DNA of 51,769 nucleotides from NCBI GenBank assembly GCA_025054525.1, contig JANWZJ010000009.1, positions 1 through 51,769 of the forward strand, written 5' to 3'. Made by a program: the position numbers and the translations under genes. This stretch comes from Bacteroidia bacterium. Its GTDB lineage: Bacteria > Bacteroidota > Bacteroidia > SpSt-205. Of this stretch, positions 39,816 to 49,883 are shown piece by piece (positions within the stretch are counted from its first letter, which is position 1; each line of letters opens with the position of its first letter). Below the pieces are notes generated by a model. It was not told where the DNA came from and ran no database searches. It saw only the letters and a list, made by a program, of their open reading frames with translations.

Positions 39816-42614
39816 GTGCTACCGATATTGCTGGTCGGGCTTCCAGTATGGGAAGCGTGGTCTGCTCCGTCGGGCCAGTGGAGTAGCTTGGCGTTTCCTG
39901 TGCTTACACCCCTCCACCGGGTATATGTGGTAGACGGCAGGCGAGTCTGGCGACGCTCCCGAGAAAAATGGGAGGAATGGGTGATTTTGCCTGAGGAGGT
40001 GCGCAGTGGTGTGGCTTGGTCTGAAGATACTCTCATATTAGGGGGGCTTAATGCCATCCACATCATATCGGGCAGAAGTGTATATTCCCTCGTTCTTAGT
40101 GGGGCGGGCTGGATACATCGTTTGTGGGAGAGCAATCGCTCCGTTATGGCGCGCGGAGCCCAGCGGTCTTTCAGTGTAACGTTAGAGCCGGGAGCGTGGA
40201 AAGCCTTGCCCTTAGATAGAGAAATAGTCGGGGTGTCTTCAGAAAACTTTCTTTGGCGAAAGGGAGATACTATAGGAGAAAAAAATCAGGTGCTTCTGTG
40301 GGAAAGAACCCCTTTTCTGGAACTGTACAGCACCCGAGGCAAGGTTTGGGCTATCGGGGAGAAAGGCAAAATACGAGCTTTAGGAGGGGGCGATATTCGC
40401 CTAAAGGGAGCAGCTCGTTTCTGGAGTGGCAGCTATCTTATAGAGGATAGGAAAGCCTTGCGCTGGCCTGACGGTGGAGTGGTATGGGAAGGAACGGCGT
40501 CTCTACTGGGCGCTTCCGCTCAAAAAGAGGCAATCCTGCTCTTAGAGCCAAGCCGCTGCATTCTCCTCTATGATACGAAAGGCATAGGCTGGCGCTACCG
40601 ATGGAAACAGCCTGTATCCCGGTGGGCCACTGCCAACGGAGGAGAAATAGTAGTCTGGCACGGAGAACAAGCCTGGATACGAGGAGAGTGGCATGCCTAT
40701 CCGGCTACGCTTTTGGACGCTACCCGATACAACGGACGCTGGATATGGGCTACACCCATAGGTCTTCTAAGCGAAAATGGTGAAGTCTTTGCAGCGAAAG
40801 GTTTATACATTACCTCGGTCGCAGCGTATCGTCAGCATCTATGCTGGGCCGTAGGTAAGCAGCTTTTTTGGCAGCAGGGGGCTTCTCCACCCCAAACCTA
40901 TACTTTCCCCGCTCCCATCCGCAGGCTCGCTTGGCTCACAGGAAACCTCTGGGTTTGGACAGGCGATGCTCTATATACTTTTAGCAAAGGGAAATGGCAA
41001 GGGTATCGCCTCAGCTTATATGCAGAGGATTCCATGCCGTATAATGACGCTTGGTACTTTCGCATGGGAGCCAAATGGCTGCGCTGGTCCCCTTCTCTTA
41101 GGATTGACACCCTTTCGGTACCGCCTTGGCTGGAGGATATCCCCTCTTTCCCTCACGCTTGGGGGAAACCCCTCGCCTCCTTCCGCTCCTACTCCCCTTC
41201 TCTCATTCTAACTTCTGAAGGCCTCTTAGAATACTCCCCCGAACTCCTCAAAATAACGCTGGAACTACACACACTCTTACGAGGGACTTCACTTCAGCAG
41301 ACCAGCCAGTCCTATCAGGTTTCCGCTGCTATGCCCTACATAGAACTACAGTGGACAGCGCATAGCTCTTTCCTGACCTCCCAGATAGAAGTGTATTATA
41401 CGCTAAACCAGCACGGATGGCAAAAGCTGGAGCAACCCGTACTGCTTCTATCACTCACCGAACCTGGCCAACATACCCTTCAGCTAAAGGCCGTGCATCC
41501 CTGGAGCACGCGCAGCATAGAGAAAAGCTACTCCATAGAAGTACTGCCTTTATGGTATCAGAGCTGGACTTTTCGGGTTGCTTTGATTTTGGGGATAGTT
41601 GGACTTATAGCGGGGAGTATATTCCTGAGAGAATGGCACTTTCGGCGACTGCGCTTACGGTTGGCAGAGGAACGAGAAGCCCTTATGCGCCAAACCCAAC
41701 AGCAGCAGACTCAACTGCTACGGGCAGAACGCATGGCGAACTTGGGTCTCATGGCAGCGCATATTGCCCATGAGATTAACACCCCGCTAGGAGTTATTCG
41801 CAGTAGCAGCACCGAACTTCTACAAGCCTTAGAACGGCTCATGGGCAGTTATCCTTTGCCTGCTGAGCCGCGCCCTAATGCCAATCGCATGCGAGAACTA
41901 AGAGAGGCTTGGCGTCAGAGTTACCCTAATTTATCTCTTGCTACTGTGCAGATGCTTGCCGGAATCGGCTACCTTCCTACCCAAGCCGACCAGATTCTAC
42001 CCCTCATAGCGCAGGATACCGACTGGTCGCTTCTCCAATCATTCCTTCTGGCGCGCCAAGCCGCCGAACGAGTCCAAGAAGCCGCCGAGAAGCTCCATAA
42101 TCGCGTCCAAGCCATACGCACTTATGTACGAGGCATGGAAGATACCCCCTTAGTGCCTGTCTCGTTAGCAGAGAGCCTACAAGCCACCCTTACTTTTTAT
42201 CGTCCTCTCATGCGAAAAGTAGAAGCCTCCTTAGAACTACCCGAAACGCCGCTGTATGTACTGGCTAGCCCTGCCCGGTTAGAGCAAGTATGGGCCAACC
42301 TTATCCAGAATGCCCTTCAAGCCATGCCCGAAGGCGGCAAGCTATCCATTCGCGTTCAGTCCTCTAACGGAACAGCCCATATTTTCTTCCAAGATTCTGG
42401 TAAAGGTATACCCCCCGCCCTGCGTGAGAAAATCTTTGAGCCGCTCTTCACGACTAAAGCCCCTGGCGAAGGAACAGGCTTAGGATTGCCCCTGTGCAGG
42501 CAGATTGTAGAAAGCTACAAGGGTTCATTAGCGCTGCTGCATAGCGAACCAGGCTATACACTTTTTCGGGTGATTTTACCTTTAGCAGAGAGCCCATGGG
42601 CGACACCATCGTAG
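39816..42614 (+). CDS. Propeller-type sensor histidine kinase
   Basis: A 932-residue sensor. From GTG 39816: short signal peptide ([16 protein letters not shown]), a long periplasmic beta-propeller-like part with many WxW and GxxxW segments (about 20-500), a Y_Y_Y-like beta domain (about 500-580), a transmembrane helix (about 585-607, [17 protein letters not shown]), a coiled coil, a HisKA helix with phosphoacceptor His652 ([13 protein letters not shown]), and an ATPase domain with N box ([11 protein letters not shown], about 828), DSGKGIP (about 860) and GTGLGLP (about 886). No receiver or response regulator is adjacent, so the partner is unknown. It overlaps mnmE by 19 bp. The reading from 39606 ignores the promoter box. 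Confidence 0.88.
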   Translation: MLPILLVGLPVWEAWSAPSGQWSSLAFPVLTPLHRVYVVDGRRVWRRSREKWEEWVILPEEVRSGVAWSEDTLILGGLNAIHIISGRSVYSLVLSGAGWIHRLWESNRSVMARGAQRSFSVTLEPGAWKALPLDREIVGVSSENFLWRKGDTIGEKNQVLLWERTPFLELYSTRGKVWAIGEKGKIRALGGGDIRLKGAARFWSGSYLIEDRKALRWPDGGVVWEGTASLLGASAQKEAILLLEPSRCILLYDTKGIGWRYRWKQPVSRWATANGGEIVVWHGEQAWIRGEWHAYPATLLDATRYNGRWIWATPIGLLSENGEVFAAKGLYITSVAAYRQHLCWAVGKQLFWQQGASPPQTYTFPAPIRRLAWLTGNLWVWTGDALYTFSKGKWQGYRLSLYAEDSMPYNDAWYFRMGAKWLRWSPSLRIDTLSVPPWLEDIPSFPHAWGKPLASFRSYSPSLILTSEGLLEYSPELLKITLELHTLLRGTSLQQTSQSYQVSAAMPYIELQWTAHSSFLTSQIEVYYTLNQHGWQKLEQPVLLLSLTEPGQHTLQLKAVHPWSTRSIEKSYSIEVLPLWYQSWTFRVALILGIVGLIAGSIFLREWHFRRLRLRLAEEREALMRQTQQQQTQLLRAERMANLGLMAAHIAHEINTPLGVIRSSSTELLQALERLMGSYPLPAEPRPNANRMRELREAWRQSYPNLSLATVQMLAGIGYLPTQADQILPLIAQDTDWSLLQSFLLARQAAERVQEAAEKLHNRVQAIRTYVRGMEDTPLVPVSLAESLQATLTFYRPLMRKVEASLELPETPLYVLASPARLEQVWANLIQNALQAMPEGGKLSIRVQSSNGTAHIFFQDSGKGIPPALREKIFEPLFTTKAPGEGTGLGLPLCRQIVESYKGSLALLHSEPGYTLFRVILPLAESPWATPS

Positions 42615-43939
42615 CCATAGCTACCGCTCAGGCCCCTGCGGCTATCGGAGTGGTACGTTTGAGTGGCAAGGAAGCCTTGGCTATTGCTTTGTCCTTCTGG
42701 CAAGGGGCTAAACCTCATCCCCGCACTGCCACCCTGGGCATGCTCTTAGACGGACAAACCCCCTTAGACCAGGCCCTTATCACTTATTTTCCGGCTCCTC
42801 ACTCCTACACGGGAGAAGATGTTGTTGAGATTTCTTGCCACGGAAGCCCTTATATTTTGCGGAGAGTAGTGGAGATTTGTTTGGAGCGGGGCGCGCGCTT
42901 AGCTCGCCCTGGTGAGTTTAGCCTGCGTGCCTATTTGCACCGCAAGCTCTCCTTAGACCAGGCAGAAGCCATCGCTGACCTGATTCAAGCTCGTAGTGCC
43001 GCCGCCCATCGCTTAGCCCTGAGTCAGTTCCGCGGCGCATATTACCAGAAAGTACGCGCGCTGCGCGAAAAGCTCATAGAATTCTTAGCACTTATGGAGT
43101 TAGAGATGGATTTTAGTGAAGAAGATGTGGAATTGGCTTCTAGGTCCCAGCTTCTCCTGCTTTTAGAAGCATTAGACGGCGAGGTTACGGCGCTACTCAA
43201 GGCTTATAGGATAGGGCAGGCTGTACGGGAAGGCGTGCCTGTCGCGATTGTGGGGCGCCCCAACGCCGGCAAATCCACCCTGCTAAATGCCCTGCTGGCA
43301 GAAGAGCGCGCTATTGTCTCAGACACACCTGGCACTACCCGCGATACTTTAGAAGAGCGCCTTTACTTGGGTGGGTATGAGCTGCGGCTCATAGATACTG
43401 CAGGCCTTCGCGAAAATCCCGCCGACGCAATTGAAGCAGAAGGGATTCGCCGTGCTCGCCAGAAGTTAGCCCAGGCTTTTCTTATCCTATATGTATTTGA
43501 TGTGAGTGAGGAAACCCCCACCCAAGCCCAACAACATGCTCCCCTTCTTTTAGGCACAGATTTTACGGCATCTATTCTATGGATCGCAAATAAAATAGAC
43601 AAACTATCTACACCTATCCCCTCCACAGATGGAGTTATATTTATCTCTGCCGCTCAAGGCACGGGTATGGATGCCTTAGAGAAAGCCATAGTTGAAAGTT
43701 TAGCACAGCAGGGGGCTTCTTCGGACATACTGCTTTCGCATGCCAGACATTATGAGAGCTTTATCAAAGCCCAAACTGCCGTGAAAGGCGCACTTCAGCT
43801 CCTGCGAGAAGGAGGTGGCTCCGAGCTTATCGTAGAAGAACTAAGGGCTGCTCAGCGAGCCATAGGAGAGATTACAGGAGAGATAACGCCTGATGAGATT
43901 TTGGGTCATATTTTCTCTAAGTTCTGCATCGGAAAATAA
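42596..43939 (+). CDS. mnmE: tRNA modification GTPase MnmE (TrmE)
   Basis: A 447-residue GTPase that with MnmG makes the 5-carboxymethylaminomethyl group on U34 of tRNA. N-terminal formyl-THF-binding domain ([22 protein letters not shown]), helical domain, then an inserted G domain: GRPNAGKST (about 218-226), DTPGTTRD, DTAGLRE, NKID, and the C-terminal CIGK with the catalytic cysteine Cys444. Length is normal. Its start lies 19 bp inside the end of the sensor kinase gene. Confidence 0.97.
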   Translation: MGDTIVAIATAQAPAAIGVVRLSGKEALAIALSFWQGAKPHPRTATLGMLLDGQTPLDQALITYFPAPHSYTGEDVVEISCHGSPYILRRVVEICLERGARLARPGEFSLRAYLHRKLSLDQAEAIADLIQARSAAAHRLALSQFRGAYYQKVRALREKLIEFLALMELEMDFSEEDVELASRSQLLLLLEALDGEVTALLKAYRIGQAVREGVPVAIVGRPNAGKSTLLNALLAEERAIVSDTPGTTRDTLEERLYLGGYELRLIDTAGLRENPADAIEAEGIRRARQKLAQAFLILYVFDVSEETPTQAQQHAPLLLGTDFTASILWIANKIDKLSTPIPSTDGVIFISAAQGTGMDALEKAIVESLAQQGASSDILLSHARHYESFIKAQTAVKGALQLLREGGGSELIVEELRAAQRAIGEITGEITPDEILGHIFSKFCIGK

Positions 43940-44036
43940 ACTCACCCCTTTCCCCTTTCATCTTTTTCTCATAGAAATGACTGCTTGCGCAGAAATAGAG
44001 TGTCCCTTTAGAGCAGCATAAAAGTCGGGTTCTTAT

Positions 44037-45137
44037 TCATCTACCCTGCCAGCGTAGTCGTAGTTTATACAGTATTGTTCTACCCAGTTGCCCTCTTATC
44101 CACCATACATCCTTCCCTGAAAGGGGACTAGTATAGTTGATTAGTACAAATTCTTGCCCCGAATCAGGATAAATCGCAGGAAAAGCCGTATCTCCCCACC
44201 CTGGTAAATCTTTTATCCAAACTACCTCCCGCTCAAGGGTGTCTATGCGATATAGGGCTGTACGCTTCCGACTCAAGGAGTACAGGGCGAGATTATAGTA
44301 GCGCCGCAAGATAGCGGGAAAAAACCAAGGGGCTCTATCTGCTTCCCCCAGCACATGTCGGCGTGCAATCAAGTACAGTCCATCGGGCACCTTGAAAAGC
44401 AAAGGGCTATCGTATTTGTATTCTAAAGGAGTAGCCTTCCATACCGACTCAGGGTGCACCGCATAGGATAGATAGCTTCCTCTTCCTTCTGACCGCGTAA
44501 TAGCCCATAAGTGACCATCGGGCTCTATCCAGAAGTCTGTCTCCGTAGCGTGGGGCAAACTAAGCTGGGGGGGCGTAGTAATAGGATGCCATCTCCGACC
44601 ATCTACACTTTGAAGTAAGCGTACTTGTGCCCGATGCCACAAGCTATATAAGTTTCTGCCCCAATATATAGATAGATACGCTATGCTATCTCTGCTTCTC
44701 GCTCTCCAAGGCACCCATCCCGCCCAGCCGATATGGAAGGTATCCCATCGCCCCGTCATCGCCCTAACTGCGCCTACCATACCCTCCGAGTCAAAACGCC
44801 AGCTACTTCGTGAACCTACAAAAAAGTAGAGGTATAAACTATCTTTCCATACAAGCCAGCGCGGTTCTCTAAGGTCTCTCCCTAAGCATAAGCTCGTATC
44901 GCATACCCATATACTCAAGTCTTGCGAACGCATAATCCGAAGCTCCGCCTTAGTGGAGGGGAAATGTGTTGGCGCCGTACGAAACGCCAAGTAATAATAT
45001 CCCTTATAGAAGGTCAAATCTGCATTATTATGGCTTGCATAGATGAGGCTGGATTTACATCTAAGCTCCTCTGGATGAAGCTCTTGGAAATCATATATAA
45101 CAAACTGAGCCCACAACCCCAGCCACCCTATACCCAC
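44037..45137 (-). CDS. Exported propeller-like protein, glycosidase-type fold, unknown function
   Basis: A 366-residue exported protein. GTG start at 45137, 4 nt behind a TAACTTTG box; N-terminal MGIGWLGLWAQ is a short signal-type leader. Repeated units such as ASHNNADLTFYKGYYYLAFR, LREPRWLVWKDSLYLYFFVG and HATETDFWIEPDGHLWAITRSEG look like blades of a five-bladed beta-propeller, as in some glycoside hydrolases and sialidases; I do not see a definite family or catalytic set. Gap 43940-44036 before it holds no clear terminator. Surface or periplasmic glycan binding is plausible. Confidence 0.6.
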   Translation of the reverse strand: MGIGWLGLWAQFVIYDFQELHPEELRCKSSLIYASHNNADLTFYKGYYYLAFRTAPTHFPSTKAELRIMRSQDLSIWVCDTSLCLGRDLREPRWLVWKDSLYLYFFVGSRSSWRFDSEGMVGAVRAMTGRWDTFHIGWAGWVPWRARSRDSIAYLSIYWGRNLYSLWHRAQVRLLQSVDGRRWHPITTPPQLSLPHATETDFWIEPDGHLWAITRSEGRGSYLSYAVHPESVWKATPLEYKYDSPLLFKVPDGLYLIARRHVLGEADRAPWFFPAILRRYYNLALYSLSRKRTALYRIDTLEREVVWIKDLPGWGDTAFPAIYPDSGQEFVLINYTSPLSGKDVWWIRGQLGRTILYKLRLRWQGR

Positions 45138-45141
45138 GACA

Positions 45142-45149
45142 CAAAGTTA
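45142..45149 (-). promoter_or_regulatory. Leaderless-type promoter box of the propeller-like gene
   Basis: TAACTTTG read leftward, 4 nt before GTG 45137. Confidence 0.6.
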
Positions 45150-45264
45150 CATGAGAGTTTATATTAGTACTCGTAGAGACTCTAAGTCTCGGATGTACAT
45201 ATTCAGAGGAGGCTTCAGGATCGCCGTTGGGAACTTATAGGATTATTATTCTGTTCTTAGCTTC

Positions 45265-45468
45265 ATGAAGCCAGCTCCCAATGTAGGCAAAACAGATAAA
45301 CTTATCCGCGTCGTCATCGGGGGATTTTTGGTAGGGGCAGCCACCTATTACGAAGCATGGTGGTTATTGGGCATAGGCATGCTTATAGTTCTCACCGCTG
45401 CAATCGGGCGCTGTGGATTATACTATATCTTGGGGATTAACACTTGTAGTATGGACAGCAGTCAGTAA
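45265..45468 (+). CDS. DUF2892-type small membrane protein
   Basis: A 67-residue protein. The N-terminus NVGKTDKLIRVVIGGFLVG, two hydrophobic helices (GGFLVGAATYYEAWWLLGIGMLIVL), and the AIGRCGLYYILGINTC end with two cysteines match the DUF2892/YgaP transmembrane-domain pattern. In some proteins this domain is attached to rhodanese and handles sulphur; here it stands alone. No good TAnnTTTG box is seen at a standard distance. It converges with the next gene across a strong hairpin. Confidence 0.75.
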   Translation: MKPAPNVGKTDKLIRVVIGGFLVGAATYYEAWWLLGIGMLIVLTAAIGRCGLYYILGINTCSMDSSQ

Positions 45469-45485
45469 GTCAAGCTTCACATAAT

Positions 45486-45512
45486 GCAAGGGGGGAGCTA
45501 ATCCCCCCTTGC
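45486..45512. terminator. Strong hairpin between convergent genes
   Basis: An 11-bp perfect inverted repeat with a 5-nt loop (arms 45486-45496 and 45502-45512, GC-rich core of six G-C pairs). It lies 17 nt past the DUF2892 stop and before the end of the leftward gene. There is no T-run on either side, so it would be a bidirectional stall/3'-end structure rather than a classical intrinsic terminator. Confidence 0.6.
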
Positions 45513-45560
45513 TATCACCTTGTACTTATTCAGAAGAAAAGTATTGCCCCAAGGTTACGC

Positions 45561-46019
45561 CTATCGGCGGCTAAGTACGTACCATATTGCGTGTATCAGT
45601 GCTCCTATCAGGAGTGCCACAGTACCCCAATACCCTATGCCACAGGTTACGACAAAAAGGACTATCGCCAAAATGATAATAAGAAGGTTGATAATAAAAT
45701 GGATAGCCCAGTCATTCTTCTTTAGGATGAGCCCTGCTGCCATGATAGCAAAGGGGGTGAGGCCGACCAGAGCCAGAATCAAGCCTATTATGATAGCCAG
45801 CGTCTCATCATCAGACCCCAGATACCTGTGAATCAAAAAGTTGAAGAATGCTTTGGTCCTTTGCCACCAGGAAAGCTTTTTGGGCTTGGTAGGGTGATTT
45901 TCTGCTACGGACTCATATACCTGAAGGACATTCGGATGGGAGGAGGGAGAAGTCTGCGCAAAACTCCACCCTCCAAAGATTGTAACTAAGGTTACAGGGA
46001 GAATAAGTAAATGCCGCAT
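45561..46019 (-). CDS. Exported small membrane protein, unknown function
   Basis: A 152-residue protein. ATG 46019 (TACCTTTG box ending 6 nt upstream) gives signal peptide MRHLLILPVTLVTIFGGWSFA; the longer reading from 46052 spoils it. The mature part has a short hydrophilic segment (KPKKLSWWQRTKAFF), then two or three hydrophobic helices (AIIIGLILALVGLTPFAIMAAGLIL and IHFIINLLIIILAIVLFVVTCGIGYWG). No recognised family. Confidence 0.65.
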   Translation of the reverse strand: MRHLLILPVTLVTIFGGWSFAQTSPSSHPNVLQVYESVAENHPTKPKKLSWWQRTKAFFNFLIHRYLGSDDETLAIIIGLILALVGLTPFAIMAAGLILKKNDWAIHFIINLLIIILAIVLFVVTCGIGYWGTVALLIGALIHAIWYVLSRR

Positions 46020-46025
46020 ACGGGG

Positions 46026-46033
46026 CAAAGGTA
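46026..46033 (-). promoter_or_regulatory. -7 box of the small membrane protein gene
   Basis: TACCTTTG read leftward, 6 nt before ATG 46019. The rest of 46034-46140 shows nothing assignable. Confidence 0.55.
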
Positions 46034-46140
46034 GATATTTTTCTGAGTACATAGTTCATAGCTCGTCACCTAATGTCAGCTTGATAAGCACGGAGTATTT
46101 GTACATAAGCCTTCGGTTTGTACAAGGGTTTGTGGGTATG

Positions 46141-47604
46141 TTATGACCTCATCCAACCCCACTGTGCGGCACAGAACGACACCTCCTTTATCATCCGGTG
46201 AACCCATTCTTGAGGATGCTGGGGAGCGAAAGCGTGGATATTGAGTTCTCGTTCTTGAAGCCGACCCTCGGGTTCTATGCGCAGCCGATACGCAACAGCT
46301 GCCTCTATAAGTTCTCGGTACTGATGGAACGCAGCCTTTTTGGCGACTTGATAAAGTTCTCGCTGGATGCGTTCCCAGTGCCATTCCACCATGCGGGCGG
46401 CTCGGCCCCAGAAAGGGCTCCCCTTCCATCGCTCTAATCGGGGCTGATGTTGTATGATCCAACTCCGGACCTCTTCTATGAGAGCCTCCCCCCAACTGCG
46501 TGCTAAGACAGCGCGAAGTTGCCCCACAGGATAGTTCCAAAGGTGCTCTACTTGCCAGCCCCCCGGCAAAATCGGAGGCTCTCCCCTAACTATTCTCAAA
46601 TGACCTCGGGGATAAAGCACAGGCATAGGGACCTCCATCGCCTCAAATACCCCGCGCAGCTCCAGCCAGTAGCGCACTTCGCCTGGACCCGCTACATAGG
46701 CTAAGTTGGGTAGAAGCATTTCCTGAAACACAGGACGCAGAAAGACATTAGGACTAAGAGCCTCGGGGTGGGTATAGATAATGCGTCGTAGGAGGGAGCT
46801 TTCTTCGGGATAGGGGTACCTTCTTTCCCGCTCCTTCAGCCAAAATAGATTTATAGGCTGGGCATGCAGTACGGGCTTTTCTCGGATAGCCTTGAGGTAA
46901 GAGACCGTCGGGAGATGGGCACTGCGTGTAGCTTGCTGACATACCTCTCGTTCCCAGAGGGGAAGTCCTAGTGCCTTGAGTTCCGAGTCATCGGGGGAAA
47001 TCCATACTATTCCTTTACCTGCAAAAACGGACTGCATCGCCGCCCGGAAGGCATTTTCCCATTTCTCTTCTGTTTGCCAGAACCGCTGCAGTCCCAAACT
47101 TTCTGCTTCAGGGGGAAAAGCCGCTTCAATCTCATGTCGCCCCACAGCTCCTTGCATAACTCCATTATAGCGCAGGGATTTTTCCCAATCCAGCTTTATG
47201 GAAACTACCTCTTCGACATCATGGTCTTCTGAGGCTATCCAGAAAACAGGTATGATTCGGTATTTCCCTTGGAGTTGCTGCTCTACTTCATGGGAAAGCT
47301 GGATAGTATGTACCGCTTTGATGAGCGTGTAAAGAGGACCTGTAAGCCAGCCTGGCTGCTGTCCCGTAGTAATAGTGAAGGAGTTTTCGTTTCCCAGAGC
47401 CTCAATTGCTTCACGAAGGACGGGGTCCTGAGCAAGCCAGGGCTGGTTTTGGCGCAGCAGTGCTTCTACCAGTACTCGCCGATGGAGGGGGTATGCGCGC
47501 CGCTCTTGAATCACTCGGAGCCACGGTGGGTCTCGCCATTCCCATGCGTAGAGTGGGCGCAGCGCAGGGTCTTCTGCTACATACCGAGCCCAGCGTCTAT
47601 TCAC
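46141..47604 (-). CDS. bshC: Bacillithiol synthase (cysteine-adding enzyme) BshC
   Basis: A 487-residue BshC, which adds cysteine to glucosaminyl-malate in the last step of bacillithiol synthesis. The TTGQQPGWLTGPLYTLIKA motif, the PVFWIASEDHDVEEV motif and the C-terminal coiled coil are typical. GTG start at 47604, 8 bp inside the end of the DUF445 gene. BshA and BshB are not in the window. Presence of BshC indicates bacillithiol as the main low-molecular-weight thiol, as in many Bacteroidota. Confidence 0.95.
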   Translation of the reverse strand: MNRRWARYVAEDPALRPLYAWEWRDPPWLRVIQERRAYPLHRRVLVEALLRQNQPWLAQDPVLREAIEALGNENSFTITTGQQPGWLTGPLYTLIKAVHTIQLSHEVEQQLQGKYRIIPVFWIASEDHDVEEVVSIKLDWEKSLRYNGVMQGAVGRHEIEAAFPPEAESLGLQRFWQTEEKWENAFRAAMQSVFAGKGIVWISPDDSELKALGLPLWEREVCQQATRSAHLPTVSYLKAIREKPVLHAQPINLFWLKERERRYPYPEESSLLRRIIYTHPEALSPNVFLRPVFQEMLLPNLAYVAGPGEVRYWLELRGVFEAMEVPMPVLYPRGHLRIVRGEPPILPGGWQVEHLWNYPVGQLRAVLARSWGEALIEEVRSWIIQHQPRLERWKGSPFWGRAARMVEWHWERIQRELYQVAKKAAFHQYRELIEAAVAYRLRIEPEGRLQERELNIHAFAPQHPQEWVHRMIKEVSFCAAQWGWMRS

Positions 47605-48682
47605 TCGGCCGCTGCAGTCTGTACAAAGCTTCGTCTAAAATCCACAGCCCCCCAATCGTCGTTATAGCTCCTATTAGCGATAGCCAGGGATTCATAATGA
47701 AAACTCCAGCAAGCACCCCTAACAGCGCTCCTAAGTTCTGAATAAACTCCAAATGCTCACTCGTCGTATAAAGGAAAAGCCTCTCAAGCTGCCGCTCATC
47801 AAACCCTTTGAGCTGGTTGTAGATGATGGGATAAAGCGGCACGCGAATAATGATGTTACGAATCACCTCTGCTAATAAGTCTTCCAGCTCTTGGGTATGA
47901 GATAAGATAAAAGCACGCACTTCTTCTTCGGGTAAAACAAGCCCTCGCATCGCTTCCTCAAATGCGTCGGGTATAGATACTACGACTCGGGCTAAGACTT
48001 CCTTATAGCCTTTTTCATTCAGCTGACGATAAGAACGAAATAAACTCCCCGCTATACCCGAAGGCGCCACCTGTACCAAGCGCGTATCCAGAACTTGTAC
48101 CAAGTACTTTTGCTGATTAGGATTGAGCACAAAGTCTTGCAGGGTGCGCTTTCCAGCGCGGATGATCTCTTCTCTGAATTCTGGGTCATTCAATAAGTTA
48201 GAGGTTCCCTCGGTCAGAGCGGTAGCTAAACGTTGAGCCACCCCTGCCTCGTGGAGTACGCGATGTAGGATTTCTTCATTCAAGATGTAGCGGGTGATAG
48301 CTTCGGCGAAACGCTCTACGATACGCATTTTGTAGGCGGGCACCAAGCCTTGTCCCCAAACAGGGCGCGGCTTGCGCGGGTGAAAGAGCATTTTGATAGC
48401 TAACCAGTTCGTGCCATAACCAACTAAGCCAGTAACTGAAAGCACATATGCGATTTCATACAGACGATTATAGGTGGTAGGGAGGAATGCCCACCGTTGA
48501 TGAATGAGGTAGGCGAATACCACTGCTCCTAAGAAGTGCGGGGCATAGCGAAGGATGCGCGCCATGATTTTGTAACGAAGGCGTAAGGGGGGCGCACTAC
48601 TGGGCTGAGGAAGCGTAGCAAGCGATAGTACATCCTCCAGCCGAAAATGCCGACTCAAGTAGCGGTCCAGCAGTTCCCGCAC
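47597..48682 (-). CDS. DUF445-family membrane protein
   Basis: A 361-residue protein with the DUF445 layout: an N-terminal transmembrane region (about 65-85, and near VTGLVGYGTNWLAIKMLFHPRKP, the family's diagnostic GxxTNWLAIKMLF motif), long helical middle, and a C-terminal hydrophobic pair (LGALLGVLAGVFIMNPWLSLIGAIT). Function of the family is unknown. The start is set at GTG 48682, 4 nt behind TACTTTTG; the reading from 48742 would run over the divergent promoter. It precedes bshC with an 8-bp overlap. Confidence 0.82.
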   Translation of the reverse strand: MRELLDRYLSRHFRLEDVLSLATLPQPSSAPPLRLRYKIMARILRYAPHFLGAVVFAYLIHQRWAFLPTTYNRLYEIAYVLSVTGLVGYGTNWLAIKMLFHPRKPRPVWGQGLVPAYKMRIVERFAEAITRYILNEEILHRVLHEAGVAQRLATALTEGTSNLLNDPEFREEIIRAGKRTLQDFVLNPNQQKYLVQVLDTRLVQVAPSGIAGSLFRSYRQLNEKGYKEVLARVVVSIPDAFEEAMRGLVLPEEEVRAFILSHTQELEDLLAEVIRNIIIRVPLYPIIYNQLKGFDERQLERLFLYTTSEHLEFIQNLGALLGVLAGVFIMNPWLSLIGAITTIGGLWILDEALYRLQRPSE

Positions 48683-48686
48683 CGCA

Positions 48687-48694
48687 CAAAAGTA
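48687..48694 (-). promoter_or_regulatory. Leaderless-type promoter box of the DUF445-bshC unit
   Basis: TACTTTTG read leftward, 4 nt before GTG 48682. The divergent M20 gene has a weaker CACTTTTG at 48697-48704, 9 nt before its ATG. Confidence 0.55.
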
Positions 48695-48713
48695 GGCACT
48701 TTTGCAAAGCAGA

Positions 48714-49883
48714 ATGAACTCTCTATTGGACCAGCTTATCACCTGGCGAAGGCACCTTCATCAGAACCCAGAACTATCCTTCCAAGAATATGAAACCCAA
48801 GCTTATCTCTGGCAGCAGTTGGAGCGGTTAGACGGCATTTATCTTCGCAAAGCAGCGAATACAGGTATCATAGCCGACCTAATCACTGACACGGCTGGTC
48901 CTTGGATAGCGCTACGAGCCGATATGGATGCGCTACCTATGGAAGAGACTCCCGAACGCCCCTATCGCTCCCTCTATAATGGACGCATGCATGCTTGCGG
49001 ACATGACGCGCATATGGCTATTCTGTTGGGCGCTATTTACCTTTTGTATCAGCAGCGAGCCCACTGGAAAGGCGGTATCCGATGCATATTCCAACCTGGC
49101 GAAGAAAAAGCCCCCGGCGGTGCTTCTCTCCTTCTTCAAGAAGGCATACTGCAAGAAGTGCCTATCCAGGGTATATGGGGACTGCATGTAACCCCCCAGC
49201 TCCCCGTGGGTCAGATAGGCTTGCGCTCAGGCGCATTCATGGCCGCGAGTGATGAGTTCTCCCTAATACTTCAGGGCAGAGGAGGACATGCTGCTTATCC
49301 TCATCTGAGCCGCGACCTGATTGCCATCGGAGCATCCCTCATCATGGAACTGCAAATGGTGGTCAGTCGCGCAGCGGACCCGCGCTCGCCGACTGTGCTT
49401 TCGTTCGGTCAGTTCCAAGCAGGAACTGCCGCCAATATCTTTCCCACTCAAGCCCATTTACGCGGCACCTTACGCACTTTTGACGAGAAATGGCGCCAGG
49501 ATGCACGCGCCCTCATCCAGCGGATTGTATCCCACACCGCTACCGCTTGGGAAATAGAAGCGGAACTGACGTTTCTACCGGGCTATCCTGTGCTCCAAAA
49601 TGACCCCACCCTCACTGCCCTCACCCGGCGCTGGGTCGTGGAACTCTTAGGAGAGGCTTCCACACTGGAAATGCCGCTTTGGCTTGGTTCGGAAGATTTC
49701 GCCTTCTATAGCCATGTCGTGCCTGCTTGCTTCATGCGATTGGGTACAGGCGGCGAACACCCCCATACGCGCCTGCCCGTGCATACCCCCGCTTTTGACA
49801 TAGATGAAAGAGGCTTAGAAATAGGGGCTCGTCTCTTCGCGCACATAGCCTTACGCGCGTTAGCCCACTTCCAAGCGTCTTAG
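48714..49883 (+). CDS. M20-family amidohydrolase (IAA-amino acid/N-acetyl amino acid hydrolase type)
   Basis: A 389-residue zinc peptidase of the M20D type, which removes an acyl or amide group from amino-acid conjugates. Metal-site motifs: HACGHDAHM (about 93-101), PGEEKAPGGA with Glu about 125-128, the GRGGHAAYPH lid-domain motif and the C-terminal GSEDFAFY with the last ligand. The N-terminus RRHLHQNPELSFQEYET is diagnostic. No signal peptide, so cytoplasmic. ATG 48714 is used; the TTG at 48702 is in the promoter area. Confidence 0.9.
   Translation: MNSLLDQLITWRRHLHQNPELSFQEYETQAYLWQQLERLDGIYLRKAANTGIIADLITDTAGPWIALRADMDALPMEETPERPYRSLYNGRMHACGHDAHMAILLGAIYLLYQQRAHWKGGIRCIFQPGEEKAPGGASLLLQEGILQEVPIQGIWGLHVTPQLPVGQIGLRSGAFMAASDEFSLILQGRGGHAAYPHLSRDLIAIGASLIMELQMVVSRAADPRSPTVLSFGQFQAGTAANIFPTQAHLRGTLRTFDEKWRQDARALIQRIVSHTATAWEIEAELTFLPGYPVLQNDPTLTALTRRWVVELLGEASTLEMPLWLGSEDFAFYSHVVPACFMRLGTGGEHPHTRLPVHTPAFDIDERGLEIGARLFAHIALRALAHFQAS

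Noticed and set aside
39764-40135. A long N-terminal extension of the HMA-like protein to 232 residues
   Set aside because: It covers the divergent promoter and the opposite-strand kinase coding region; the signal peptide starts at 39763 with a box 4 nt upstream.
45176-45190. Small 6-bp hairpin GAGACT-CTA-AGTCTC upstream of the DUF2892 gene
   Set aside because: Short, no T-run and expected by chance in this length; the gap has no other structure I can support.
46076-46540. 154-codon frame at the 3' end of bshC
   Set aside because: Overlaps bshC in another frame; Arg/Ser/Gly-rich shadow composition.
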